Source: Pseudonocardiales bacterium
GTDB taxonomy: Bacteria; Actinomycetota; Actinomycetes; Mycobacteriales; Pseudonocardiaceae
NCBI GenBank assembly: GCA_019244165.1
Contig: JAFATA010000042.1
Location: 1-64,000 of the forward strand
DNA length: 64,000 nt
Direction: 5' to 3'
In this document: in pieces, positions 1 to 10,432 of the stretch
Layout of the letters: every line of letters begins with the position of its first letter
Numbering within the stretch: the first letter of the stretch is position 1
The notes under the pieces: model-generated
The model's database searches: none
Told to the model about the DNA's origin: nothing
The model's input: the letters and a program-made list of their open reading frames with translations, nothing else
Made by a program: the position numbers and the translations under genes

Positions 1-194
1 ACCAGCCCGACACCTCCACCTACCCAGTGCACCAATCCGGGCCACGCAACCTCTGGGACGAGATCGAGACCGCCTACCACTGGTGGCTCGACGCAGGGCG
101 CCCCAGCCCACAACAATGGCACATCACAATCACCCCCGACGCTCAGCACATCACCTTGACCGAGACCGATACCTCAGCCGACGTGACGCCGTAA
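1..194 (+). CDS. C-terminus of a peptide-maturation type O-methyltransferase (partial)
   Basis: The open frame enters from the left edge (third base onward) and ends at TAA 192-194, giving 63 C-terminal residues. The segment LWDEIETAYHWWLDAGRPSP followed by a WHITITPDAQHITL-type strand looks like the C-terminus of the protein-L-isoaspartate-methyltransferase-like enzymes that accompany ATP-grasp or FxLD ribosomal-peptide maturation in actinomycetes. The catalytic SAM domain lies outside the window, so the assignment rests on this tail alone and comes from memory of the family. No peptide precursor or ATP-grasp gene is visible downstream. Confidence 0.5.
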   Translation, partial: QPDTSTYPVHQSGPRNLWDEIETAYHWWLDAGRPSPQQWHITITPDAQHITLTETDTSADVTP

Positions 195-248
195 TCCCGC
201 CGATAAGCGTTACCCTTGGTCGGTGCGCGATTCTTAAGCCGTGGGACA

Positions 249-338
249 TGGCATGCACCGCAGCGACGACCGCCGGTGACGCGGAATGGCTTTGGCCTAT
301 CTGCGCACCATGCCGGGGATCTCGATACCGTGGGTGGC
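249..338 (+). pseudogene. Degenerate remnant of a small Cys/Trp-rich zinc-ribbon-like protein
   Basis: The plus-strand codons from ATG 249 read MACTAATTAGDAEWLWPICA and then PC. The core GDAEWLWPICAPC matches GDTEWLWPTCPPC of the intact small protein at 2277-2507 on the opposite strand. After the second Cys-x-x-Cys the similarity is lost or shifts frame and runs into the start of the GNAT gene at 339. The N-terminal half is not recognisable, so I call this a decayed copy rather than a gene. Confidence 0.45.
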
Positions 339-893
339 ATGGCAGTGGCTCGGGTGCGCCCCGCGACCCGGGAGGATGCTCCCACGCTGGCCACCCTGCA
401 TCGCGCGACCTGGCAGGCCGCCTACTCCGAGCTGCTGCCGCCCGGCGCCCTCGAGGGGCTGGACACACCGCAGGTACAGCAAGCCTGGGCCGACACCGTG
501 GAGGGTGGGGCCACGGTGCTGATCGCCACCGAAGGCAACGACCCAGTCGGGTTCGTGGTGGCCGGTCCGGCACCCGAGGACGAGGTGGCGGCTGCCGATG
601 GCACGCTGCCCGCTGACGCGGCGCGCACAGTACTGGTGAGCACTCTGCTGGTGGAACCACGGTGGGCTCGCCGAGGCCATGGCGGGCGACTGCTCGCCAC
701 AGTCGCAAGGATGCTGCGCGATGCCGGCGCCAGCCGGGGAATCGTCTGGGTACCCGCCAAGGACCCGGCCTCGCTGAACTTCTACCGGCGCGCCGGCTGG
801 GACCCCGACGGCACCGTACGCACCCTCGACGCCGGCGGGCGGGCGCTGCACGAGGTGCGCCTCACCGGCTCCCTCAGCCTTGTGCTCACCTGA
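339..893 (+). CDS. GNAT family N-acetyltransferase
   Basis: A 184-residue protein, the usual length for a single-domain GCN5-related acetyltransferase that moves the acetyl group of acetyl-CoA to an amine. The N-terminus ARVRPATREDAPTLATLHRA is a typical GNAT beta1-alpha1. The acetyl-CoA-binding segment is V-x-x-x-x-R-R-H-G-G-R-L-L at about residues 110-125 (LLVEPRWARRGHGGRLLA), followed by the conserved late motif DPASLNFYRRAGW. I chose ATG 339 because the upstream in-frame extension does not resemble the family. The substrate cannot be told from sequence. Truncated copies of its 3' part lie at 2210-2283 and 4684-4776. Confidence 0.85.
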   Translation: MAVARVRPATREDAPTLATLHRATWQAAYSELLPPGALEGLDTPQVQQAWADTVEGGATVLIATEGNDPVGFVVAGPAPEDEVAAADGTLPADAARTVLVSTLLVEPRWARRGHGGRLLATVARMLRDAGASRGIVWVPAKDPASLNFYRRAGWDPDGTVRTLDAGGRALHEVRLTGSLSLVLT

Positions 894-938
894 CCCGCTG
901 CTCCAGCAAGATCGGATAGGACTCGCTGGTGCGCCTCC

Positions 939-1009
939 CCACCCGCAGTCACTCTGTCCACCCGCAGTCACTCTGTGTTTGTCTGAGTTTCGTGTTTGTC
1001 TGAGTTTCG
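939..1009. repeat. Two adjoining short tandem duplications
   Basis: CCACCCGCAGTCACTCTGT (19 bp) occurs at 939-957 and exactly again at 958-976. It is followed without a gap by TGTTTGTCTGAGTTTCG (17 bp) at 976-992 and 993-1009. Both pairs are perfect copies in the spacer between the GNAT and SRPBCC genes. They look like recent slippage duplications. I see no dyad symmetry that would suggest an operator. Confidence 0.9.
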
Positions 1010-1148
1010 ATATTCATCGGATCGAATGACCCCTGGCCGCTATCGGGTCCTTTCGGCAACGATTTCGATTTACCCTCGTTACTAAGCTTATAGGCACTAG
1101 AGTAGTCAGAGTGTTGGAGAGTTGCTGACCGACAAGGAGACGAGACAG

Positions 1149-1676
1149 ATGACGGATACGGCGCTCCTCGAACAACAGATAGCCATCAATGCTCCAGTAC
1201 AAAATGTTTTTGCTGTGGTCGCAAATTTAGAGAATTTTCCGCGTTATGGTCATAAAGTGAGCGACGCCACTAAGATCGGCGACGCCATGATGGTAACCTA
1301 TTCACCGAAGGTGCCGGGACTCAACCTTACACTCCCGATTAGCTTCCGATTCAAGGTTAGCTTGGCCGATGTCCAGGAGTCGACAGCTGTCACGATGGAT
1401 ATGGACGGCCTGATCAAAGGTACCGCCCGCTGGAACCTCGAGGATCAGGGGAGCTCCACCCTCCTCAAAGTTTCTATAAATTACCAATTGTCCGTAGACG
1501 CCATCCGCAGCGCTCTTGGCGGCGGCAGCGATAAGGGCGACTTTTCGGGTAAAATCGGCAACGCCGTTGGCGGAATCGCCAACGGCGTTGCTCGAGTGAT
1601 TTCTCCTCTCTTAACCACGAACTCGTCCAACGTGATGCAAGCCCTCGTCAATATCAAAAGGCTGAGCGAGGACTAA
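1149..1676 (+). CDS. SRPBCC (START/polyketide-cyclase-like) family protein
   Basis: A 175-residue protein. The opening EQQIAINAPVQNVFAVVANL is the first strand and helix of SRPBCC folds (I-x-A-P-x-x-x-V-F-x-V-V-x-x-x-E-x-F-P). The following strands TYSPKVPG and TWSL-like RWNLEDQGSSTLLKVSINY continue the fold. Such proteins bind hydrophobic ligands; the ligand here is unknown. ATG 1149 is preceded by AAGGAGA (1134-1140) at good spacing; an in-frame TTG at 1122 is less likely. The gene is clearly more AT-rich than its neighbours, which suggests acquisition from elsewhere. The C-terminal 40 residues are Gly/Asn/Ser-rich and unusual for the family. Confidence 0.7.
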   Translation: MTDTALLEQQIAINAPVQNVFAVVANLENFPRYGHKVSDATKIGDAMMVTYSPKVPGLNLTLPISFRFKVSLADVQESTAVTMDMDGLIKGTARWNLEDQGSSTLLKVSINYQLSVDAIRSALGGGSDKGDFSGKIGNAVGGIANGVARVISPLLTTNSSNVMQALVNIKRLSED

Positions 1677-1793
1677 CTGCGGATCGGCCCCGTTTCCTAC
1701 CCGGCACACGGCAGCGCGGGAAGTGACCTGACCGCGGTGATGCCTCCCTACCGAACCGACTGCGAGGTCATCCAAAATATCTGAAGGGATCCG

Positions 1794-2144
1794 ATGCCAC
1801 CCGCACTGCCGATATCACCCGAGGAACTGGCGCGCACGCTCAGCCGTCCCCTCGCCCCGCGCCGCGACGGGCTTGAGCTGTCCGTAGCCGACCCCACCCT
1901 CGTGGAGACCGGGGACGACCTCAGGCTGCGCCTACAGGTCACCGTCACCACAGCCCGCAGCGAGACGGCCGAGCAGTGGCAGGTGATGATTCCGCTCGAC
2001 CTCGCAGATCTCGACCCTGCTGTTAACCCGACGGCGTTCGCCACCACCCTTCGAGTGAACTTGGAGGAATGGTGGGACATGAAGGATCGTGAACCGCACA
2101 TCGCCGCATGGGGCCGCCGGCTCGGCCCGGAACTTAAGAAATAA
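1794..2144 (+). CDS. Hypothetical protein, 116 aa
   Basis: ATG 1794 is preceded by GAAGGG (1782-1787), and codon use fits the window. The product is acidic to neutral with no signal peptide or membrane segment. The middle looks like beta strands (DLRLRLQVTVTTARSE, QWQVMIPLDLADL) and the C-terminus is helical (RVNLEEWWDMKD). I recognise no family. It sits between the SRPBCC gene and a GNAT remnant in an eroded accessory region. Confidence 0.6.
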   Translation: MPPALPISPEELARTLSRPLAPRRDGLELSVADPTLVETGDDLRLRLQVTVTTARSETAEQWQVMIPLDLADLDPAVNPTAFATTLRVNLEEWWDMKDREPHIAAWGRRLGPELKK

Positions 2145-2209
2145 GAGTGCCCGCAGCTACACCGCGTGCCGCCCGATGGCCGAGATCGTCTGCGGGTCAA
2201 CACGGGCCG

Positions 2210-2283
2210 CACGCCCTCGACACCGGCGGGCGGGCGCTGCGCGAGCTGCGCCTCACCGGCCCTCTGAGCGTCGTGCTCACCTG
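2210..2283 (+). pseudogene. 3' remnant of a GNAT acetyltransferase gene
   Basis: The DNA encodes TLDTGGRALRELRLTGPLSV followed by VLT and a stop. This matches the last 23 residues of the intact GNAT gene (positions 818-893, TLDAGGRALHEVRLTGSLSL) at protein and nucleotide level, including the bases just after the stop codon. Nothing upstream resembles the rest of the acetyltransferase. It is a 5'-deleted copy. Confidence 0.75.
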
Positions 2284-2507
2284 ACCCGGCGCGGGTGGAT
2301 GCCGACGATGATGCAGGCTTGGTCCCAGCAGGGTGGGCAGGTGGGCCAGAGCCATTCTGTGTCACCATCAGGGCCGCGTGGGTGGGTGGCTCCGCAGAGG
2401 CAGCGCATGGGTGCTCCTAGCCGGACAGTGCGGTCTTGCCGTTCGATGGCGTGGCGCTGCCCGGCCAGGGGGTACCAGACAAACGGCCAGTCTGCATACC
2501 AGATCAT
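2277..2507 (-). CDS. Small zinc-ribbon-like protein with CxC...CxxC cysteines
   Basis: A 76-residue protein with WYPLAGQRHAIE near the N-terminus, then a Cys-x-Cys (MRCLCGATH) and a Cys-x-x-Cys inside DTEWLWPTCPPCWDQAC. Spaced Cys pairs with conserved Trp and His suggest a structural zinc site. I recall similar small proteins beside HTH regulators in actinomycete genomes, with no known function. It is convergent with the GNAT remnant, overlapping it by a few bases. An internal ATG at 2408 is an alternative start but would lose the conserved-looking WYP...RHA part. A degenerate copy lies at 249-338. Confidence 0.6.
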   Translation of the reverse strand: MIWYADWPFVWYPLAGQRHAIERQDRTVRLGAPMRCLCGATHPRGPDGDTEWLWPTCPPCWDQACIIVGIHPRRVR

Positions 2508-2807
2508 CGACAGCCGCCGGGTGATCGTCGCCTCGTTATGCCGTGGGGTGCACCTGGGGTCGGGGAGCGCGGGGGTTCACGGGTGTCCCCGTAGCTCACG
2601 CCCGCCCGCGGGGTTGTCGCCTGGTGGGTATCCGCGGTGGCGCACGCCCGCCGTGTCGGTAAGGGGGAGTTATGACGGCGGCCCGACCCCAGGTGCACAG
2701 CAGGGGACTGTGGCCGCTGTGACGGCGGTGACGTCAGGAGTCCCGGTATCCGGGTGGTGGATGTGTCACCCCAAACTTGCTGCTCCTTGCCGCTAAGGTT
2801 AAGCGCC

Positions 2808-4358
2808 GTGACCGGAGATGTGCCGGAGGTGAGGGCCGACGACGGGGACTTGGCGGCTGATCTGGCCAAGGTGGAGACCCTGCGGCGCAACCTGGGTGCC
2901 CAACTGGCCACCTGTCGCATAGCGGCCGGGGTCTCCCAGACCCACTTGGGCCGAGCCCTCGGCAAGACCCGCAGCATGATCTCCAGGGTGGAAAACGGCA
3001 CCCGGGGGCTCCCCGCCGCGTTGTGGCGGATCGCCGATGACCTCTGCCACGCCCAGGGGGTGTTGGTCGCGGAGCACAGCGTGCTGGCCCAAGCCGAGCG
3101 GGACTACCGTGCCCGCCGCCGACACGCACAACGACAGCAGACCGGGACAGCGAAACCGGTCCTGCCAACCTGGCGGGAACTCATCTCGCCTGTTGTGCTG
3201 CTGCGCACAGGCGATGACGCGTGGCCCCGGATCACCGTGGTTACCCTCAGGGGTGGGTGCGGGAAGTTAGCCGAGGAGCTGATGGCAGTGGTTACCAGAA
3301 TCGTGCGGGCACTGGGCCGTCGCGACGCGATCTACCTGGCCGGGTCAGTCCTGGCCGCCGCCGGGCTCGTTGACCTCAACCTCGACGAGTACGCCCGGCT
3401 GGCTCAGGCGGTCCAGACTCCGAGCCGGGTGGACGCGCAGGTCGTGCGGAACCTCGCGGCCATGCTGGGTCACTGCCAACGCCTGGAAGACAAGCTCGGC
3501 CCCTGCCAGGTGTTCGAGATGGTCACAGCCCAGCACAGGCTCCTGCACCTCCTCAAAGGCGGCTGCCCCGAGCAACTACGCAGAGCGCTGAGCGTGGTCG
3601 ACAGCAACATGGCTTCAAGCATCGGTGGCTACCTGCTCAATATGGGTCACCCCGAGGAGAGCAGAAACTACTGTGTGCACGCCCGCAAAGCCGCCCACGA
3701 CGCCGGCAACCCCGGGTTAGCCGCCTATGCGGCATCCAACGCCAGCTTCGCCGCGTTCGTGCGCGGTGACATTCCCGCCGTGCTAGACAGCGCCGCCGCC
3801 GCCCGCAGCCTGGCCGCCCGCACCAATGATCTTCACCTGAAAGCCCTCGTTGAGCAGATGGCCGCTAGCGCGTACGCCCTTGATGGCCAATACGGGCCAT
3901 CGATGACCGCTTATGACCGCGCCCACGACTTCCTCACCACCGCAACCGGGAGCGCTCCGGACTCACCGGCTTATTGGGTGCACCACGGCAGCATCGACAG
4001 CGCGCGTAGCCTTTTACTCGCCCGGCTGGGCAAACCCCAGGAAGCCCTCGACGCCGCCAGCACCGCCCTCGCCCAGTACGACCCCACCTATATCGGCGGA
4101 TACACCAGGTGCCAGGTACGACTCGGCCACGCCCTTATCCTGTCCCAAGACATCACCGAAGCCGCCCGAGTGCTCGGTGACGCCGCCCCCCAGGCTCACC
4201 TGTACCCACGACTGACCGCGGAATTCCATACCGCCCGCGCGTTGATGCAACCCTGGGTGCACACCCAGGCCGTCACCACACTCGACGCCCAACTGGAAGC
4301 CTGCGGCCTCACCCCAGCCACCGTACCGAAGCCAACAGCCAGCACAGATACTCTCTGA
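2808..4358 (+). CDS. HTH (XRE-type) regulator with C-terminal TPR-like repeats
   Basis: A 516-residue protein. Residues about 24-80 form an XRE helix-turn-helix: LGAQLATCRIAAGVSQTHLG then GKTRSMISRVENGTRGLP, with the recognition helix at SMISRVENG. The rest is all-helical with repeated Ala-rich helix pairs and fits TPR-like repeats. Proteins of this build are typical actinomycete regulators that sense a peptide or partner through the repeats. GTG 2808 was chosen because translation upstream of it does not look like protein, and there is no clear Shine-Dalgarno, so the mRNA may be leaderless. The target is unknown; neighbours are the small zinc-ribbon gene and a TIR/GNAT pseudogene. Confidence 0.8.
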   Translation: MTGDVPEVRADDGDLAADLAKVETLRRNLGAQLATCRIAAGVSQTHLGRALGKTRSMISRVENGTRGLPAALWRIADDLCHAQGVLVAEHSVLAQAERDYRARRRHAQRQQTGTAKPVLPTWRELISPVVLLRTGDDAWPRITVVTLRGGCGKLAEELMAVVTRIVRALGRRDAIYLAGSVLAAAGLVDLNLDEYARLAQAVQTPSRVDAQVVRNLAAMLGHCQRLEDKLGPCQVFEMVTAQHRLLHLLKGGCPEQLRRALSVVDSNMASSIGGYLLNMGHPEESRNYCVHARKAAHDAGNPGLAAYAASNASFAAFVRGDIPAVLDSAAAARSLAARTNDLHLKALVEQMAASAYALDGQYGPSMTAYDRAHDFLTTATGSAPDSPAYWVHHGSIDSARSLLLARLGKPQEALDAASTALAQYDPTYIGGYTRCQVRLGHALILSQDITEAARVLGDAAPQAHLYPRLTAEFHTARALMQPWVHTQAVTTLDAQLEACGLTPATVPKPTASTDTL

Positions 4359-4464
4359 GGTCCAGAGTCCTCACCATTCACCTCACCGCTGCTGCCTGAA
4401 TTCCTCAAGTTGTCGGCGGCGGAGTAAGAACACCCGTACGTGGAGCCGCTGGAGGGGCACGCGG

Positions 4465-4776
4465 ATGAACCGAGCGGGTCGTAGTCTGCGCGTTTACCAC
4501 CAGGACGGTGTTGGTGGCGCAACGTCGTGGCTGGTGCTGATGGCCTCGCCCAGGGCGGTCCGCTCCAAGTGGGTCAACTGCGAGGTCGCCTGGTGGCTGG
4601 AGAACAAGTCCCCGCAGCGGTTGCTCGTGGTGCTCACCGAGGGAGAGTTCGTCTACGCCGACGACGCTGCGGACGGCGCCACCCGGGGGATCGTTTGGGT
4701 ACCCGCCCAGGACCCGGCCTCGCTGAACTTCTACCAACGCGCCGGCTGGGACCCCCTCAGCCTCACCCTCACCTGA
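4465..4776 (+). pseudogene. Chimeric pseudogene: TIR-domain fragment joined to GNAT 3' end
   Basis: Residues about 20-70 read SWLVLMASPRAVRSKWVNCE, then VAWWLENKSPQRLLVVLTEG and EFVYAD. This is the middle of an actinomycete TIR domain (strand, SPxAxxSxWVxxEV helix, then LLxVLTxGE). From position 4684 the same frame continues as RGIVWVPAQDPASLNFYQRA, which is the 3' part of the GNAT gene at 339-893. It lacks about 22 codons and ends LSLTLT-stop. Both source genes are truncated and joined in frame over 103 codons. A functional product is unlikely because the TIR lacks its first strands and catalytic region. Confidence 0.7.
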
Positions 4777-4784
4777 CCGGAGCA

Positions 4785-4846
4785 GCCATTCGGAGCCGAA
4801 TGGCGGTTCGCGCACCCCCGGAAAGCGCATTTCGGCTCCGAATGGC
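4785..4846. repeat. Palindromic repeat pair, left side
   Basis: A 20-bp palindrome with 9-bp arms, GCCATTCGG-AG-CCGAATGGC, lies at 4785-4804. A second, slightly imperfect copy in the opposite orientation (centre CT) lies at 4827-4846. The starts are 42 bp apart. The pair sits between the TIR/GNAT pseudogene and the AbiEi/DUF559-like gene. It resembles a REP-type element; the arms would also form RNA hairpins. Confidence 0.85.
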
Positions 4847-4921
4847 GCGAGCTTGTGGATAACTTGGGCTGGCTGTGGATGGACGTTTGAGGGGGAGGGC
4901 GCGTAGCGGCACGGTTACGGT

Positions 4922-5797
4922 ATGGCACGGGAGAACAAGCTCCGGGAGCCGACGCCCGTCTTCAAGGGCACTGATGCGGTGCTAGCCGGCACGCTGACCC
5001 GCGGTCACCTGCGCGGGCCGATGGTGCAGCGGCTGTTCCAGGGCGTTTACGCGCTGCGGGGTGAGCCAATGACGCATGAGCTGCGCTGCGCAGCCGCGGC
5101 ACTCGCGCTGCCACCTGAAACGGTGATCACTGGCAGGTCGGCGGCTGGTCTGTGGGGCGTGCCGTTGGCCCGGGCCCAGGATTGCGTCCAGGTCGCAGTC
5201 CCGGACAGCACCCGCATCGCTCGGCGCGCCGGCCTGGACGTACGGCGGACCTTGGTCCGAGCCGACGAATGCACGCCGTGGTCCGAAGTCGCCGTGGCGA
5301 CTCCACTACGGACTACCCTCGATCTGCTGCTCGGCCAGCCGCTACCGGACGCCGTCGCCGATCTCGATGCCGTGCTGCGAGCCGGTCTCGTGGCATTACC
5401 GCAGGTCGCGACGCTAGTTGCGGAACGCTCGGACAAAGGCATCGTGCTGGCTCGCCGCGCCGTGCAGTTGGCCGACCCGAGGGCGGAATCCCGACCAGAG
5501 TCGCGGGTCCGGGTCTGGCTCGAGTTGGATGGCCTGCACCCCGAGCCGCAGTACTGGATCGAGGACTCGACCGGCCGGCTGGCCCGGCTCGATCTGGCTT
5601 TCCCCGAGCACCAAGTCGCGGTGGAATACGACGGTTCGTGGCGGGACGGCGAACATTGGGCGCTCAACCGGGATCGGGACCGGCTCAATCGGGTGCAGGC
5701 CGCCGGTTGGGAGATCGTGTTCGTGACCGCCCAGCTACTGCACGACCCCGCCCGCATGGTCCACGCAGTTCGCGCTGCCCTCGCCCGACGCAGCTGA
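4922..5797 (+). CDS. AbiEi-like antitoxin-domain protein with DUF559 (Vsr-like nuclease) C-terminus
   Basis: A 291-residue protein. Residues about 15-80 resemble the AbiEi winged-helix region (LTRGHLRGPMVQRLFQGVYA, then ITGRSAAGLWGVPL), which in true systems represses a toxin operon. Residues about 190-285 form a DUF559/Vsr-like PD-(D/E)xK fold: E193, then ARLDLAFPEHQVAVEYDG with D224 and E235, then RDRDRLNRVQAAGWEIVFVT. This combination is common in actinobacteria, usually as an orphan gene with no AbiEii toxin, as here. A role in DNA metabolism or defence is inference. Paired palindromes flank the gene on both sides. Its 3' end converges on dapB. Confidence 0.75.
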   Translation: MARENKLREPTPVFKGTDAVLAGTLTRGHLRGPMVQRLFQGVYALRGEPMTHELRCAAAALALPPETVITGRSAAGLWGVPLARAQDCVQVAVPDSTRIARRAGLDVRRTLVRADECTPWSEVAVATPLRTTLDLLLGQPLPDAVADLDAVLRAGLVALPQVATLVAERSDKGIVLARRAVQLADPRAESRPESRVRVWLELDGLHPEPQYWIEDSTGRLARLDLAFPEHQVAVEYDGSWRDGEHWALNRDRDRLNRVQAAGWEIVFVTAQLLHDPARMVHAVRAALARRS

Positions 5798-5811
5798 TCG
5801 CGTCACAGACC

Positions 5812-5873
5812 GCCATTCGGCTCCGAATGGCAGCCCGAAGGGACCCAAAAACTGCTATTCGGCTCCGAATGGC
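5812..5873. repeat. Palindromic repeat pair, right side
   Basis: GCCATTCGGCTCCGAATGGC lies at 5812-5831, and a copy with one changed base (GCTATTCGG left arm) lies at 5854-5873. Their starts are again 42 bp apart. Both have the CT centre, so they share one orientation. They fill the space between the convergent ends of the AbiEi/DUF559-like gene and dapB, so they may also act as a two-way terminator. Confidence 0.85.
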
Positions 5874-5883
5874 AGGGGACGGG

Positions 5884-7960
<2,077 letters not shown>

Positions 7961-7964
<4 letters not shown>

Positions 7965-10225
7965 GTGCCGGCCGGGACCTCAGCGATGTCCCCGCTGACC
8001 GGCACCAGGCTGATCTTGCCGCGGTTGTCGATGTCGGCCACTTCGACACGCAACTTGTCGCCGACCTTCACCACGTCTTCCACCTTGCCGATCCGCTTGC
8101 CGTTGCCCAGCTTGGAGATGTGCACCAGCCCATCCTTGCCGGGTACCAGCGAGACGAAGGCGCCGAAGGCCGCGGTTTTCACCACCGTGCCCAGGAACCG
8201 CTCGCCAACCTTGGGCATCTGGGGGTTGGCGATGGCGTTGATCCGGTTGATGGCGGCCTCAGCTGACGGGCCGTCGTTGGCGCCGACGTAGATCGTGCCG
8301 TCATCCTCGATCGAGATGTCCGCGCCGGTCTCGTCGGTGATCGAGTTGATCATTTTGCCCTTCGGGCCGATCACTTCGCCGATCTTGTCAATCGGAATCT
8401 TGATAGCGGTGACGCGCGGGGCGTACGGGCTCATCTCGTCTGGCCCGTCGATGGCCTGCGCCATCACCCCGAGGATGGTCAGCCGAGCGTCTCGGGCCTG
8501 GGATAGCGCGCCGACCAGGACGTTTGAGGGAATCCCGGCCAACTTGGTGTCCAGCTGCAATGCGGTCACGAACGTGCTAGTGCCAGCAACCTTGAAGTCC
8601 ATGTCACCAAAGGCATCCTCGGCGCCCAAAATGTCCGTGAGCGCGACAAAAGTGTCCTTGCCGTCAACCTCACCGGACACCAGCCCCATGGCGATCCCCG
8701 CCACGGGCGCCTTGAGCGGAACTCCTGCGTTGAACATGGACATGGTGGACGCGCACACCGAGCCCATCGATGTGGATCCGTTGGAACCCAACGCCTCGGA
8801 GACCTGGCGAATCGCGTAAGGGAACTCCTCGCGGCTAGGCAGCACCGGGATCAGCGCCCGCTCAGCCAGCGCACCGTGACCGATCTCGCGCCGCTTGGGT
8901 GAACCGACCCGGCCGGTCTCGCCGGTGGAAAACGGAGGGAAATTGTAATGGTGCAGGTAACGCTTGGTGGTCTCGGGGCCCAACGAGTCGATCTGCTGCT
9001 CCATGCGCAGCATGTTCAGCGTGGTGACGCCGAGGATCTGCGTCTCGCCGCGTTCGAACAGCGCTGAACCGTGCGCCCGAGGAACCAGATCGACCTCAGC
9101 CGAAAGCGGCCGGATGTCGGTGAGACCGCGGCCGTCAATACGCACCCGCTCCCGCAGAATGCGCTGACGTACCGCTGATTTGGTCACGGCTCGGAACGCG
9201 GCGCCGATCTCTTTCTCCCGACCCTCAAAGCGCTCGGCCAACTGCTCCGCGACACCGGCCTTGAGCTCATCGAGTCGGTTGTCCCGCTCCTGCTTGCCCG
9301 CGATGGCCAGGGCCCGCGCCAGCTCGTCGGCCACCGCCTCGTGGACAGCGTCCAGGACATCGGTCTGGTAAGCGGGGAAGGTGGGAACCCCCAGCTGCGG
9401 GTTGCCGGCCTCCGCGGCCAGCTGCTGCTGGGCCTGGCACAGGACACGGATAAACGGCTTGGCGGCCTCCAGCCCGGCGGCTACCACCTCCTCGGTCGGA
9501 GCCTGAGCGCCCCCGTCGATGAGCTCAAGGGTGGCCTCGGTGGCCTCGGCCTCGACCATCATGATCGCCACATCGCTGGTGGCGCCCTCACCCATCACCC
9601 GGCCCGCGACGACCATGTCGAATACCGCGCGGCCGAGCTGCTCGTACGTCGGGAAGGCGACCCACTGGCTGCCGTCGTCGTGGCGGACCAAGGCCACCCG
9701 GGTAGCTCCGATCGGGCCGGTGAACGGCAGACCGGACAACGCGGTGGACGCTGAGGCGGCATTGATCGCGAGCACGTCGTAGGGGTCAGCCGGGTTGAGG
9801 CTGAGCACGGTGACGACGACCTGGACCTCGTTGCGCAGCCCGTCCACGAAGCAGGGCCGCAGCGGGCGATCGATCAGCCGGCAGGTGAGGATCGCGTCGG
9901 TGGACGGACGGCCCTCACGGCGGAAGAAGGAGCCGGGGATGCGCCCGGCGGCATACATCCGCTCCTCGACGTCGACGGTCAGGGGGAAGAAGTCAAACTG
10001 CTCCTTGGGCTGTTTGGACACCGTGGTAGCGGACAGCAGCATCGTCCCCTCGTCGAGGTGCGCGACGACCGCTCCGGCGGCCTGCCGAGCCAACCGGCCG
10101 GTCTCAAATCGTACGGTCCGGGTACCGAAAATGCCGTTATCCAGCAATGCGACAGCCTCATGGGTCTCATGGGCCGTCTGGGGTGAGGGGTTTGTCGTGG
10201 GGTCGGTCAGCTCTGGGTCGGTCAA
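7961..10225 (-). CDS. pnp: Polyribonucleotide nucleotidyltransferase (PNPase)
   Basis: About 754 residues. PNPase degrades RNA 3'-5' by phosphorolysis, and in actinobacteria it can also add tails. Two RNase PH domains are visible ([20 protein letters not shown] at the start; second-core [11 protein letters not shown] and [14 protein letters not shown]). A KH domain ([20 protein letters not shown]) and a C-terminal S1 domain ([20 protein letters not shown]) follow. I prefer TTG 10225 as start because AGGAGGAG lies just upstream of it; a GTG at 10246 would place that site inside the gene. It is downstream of rpsO with a hairpin between them. Confidence 0.95.
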
Positions 10226-10306
10226 CTCTTCTCCTCCTCGCGACACAGGCCAGGCACTGGCACCATCGACGCGGGAGGAAGGACGACAGGCCGGTCTTCG
10301 ATCGAA

Positions 10307-10338
10307 GCTCCCGGAGCAGGTGATCTGCTCTCGGGAAC
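10307..10338 (-). promoter_or_regulatory. Hairpin in the rpsO-pnp intergenic leader
   Basis: GCTCCCGGAGCAG (10307-10319) pairs with CTGCTCTCGGGAAC (10325-10338) across a 5-base loop, with one bulge. It lies in the pnp leader between rpsO and pnp. In other bacteria the rpsO-pnp leader holds a hairpin cleaved by RNase III for PNPase autocontrol. The position is the same, but function here is inference. The rest of the 200-bp spacer shows no gene. Confidence 0.45.
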
Positions 10339-10432
10339 CACTACCGAGGACCGGCGGACGACGGTCCCGACGACGGTGAGGCGCGGCTCGTGCGGCGATG
10401 TGTGATTGTGTAGCAGTGTGCTGGCTCGCCGG

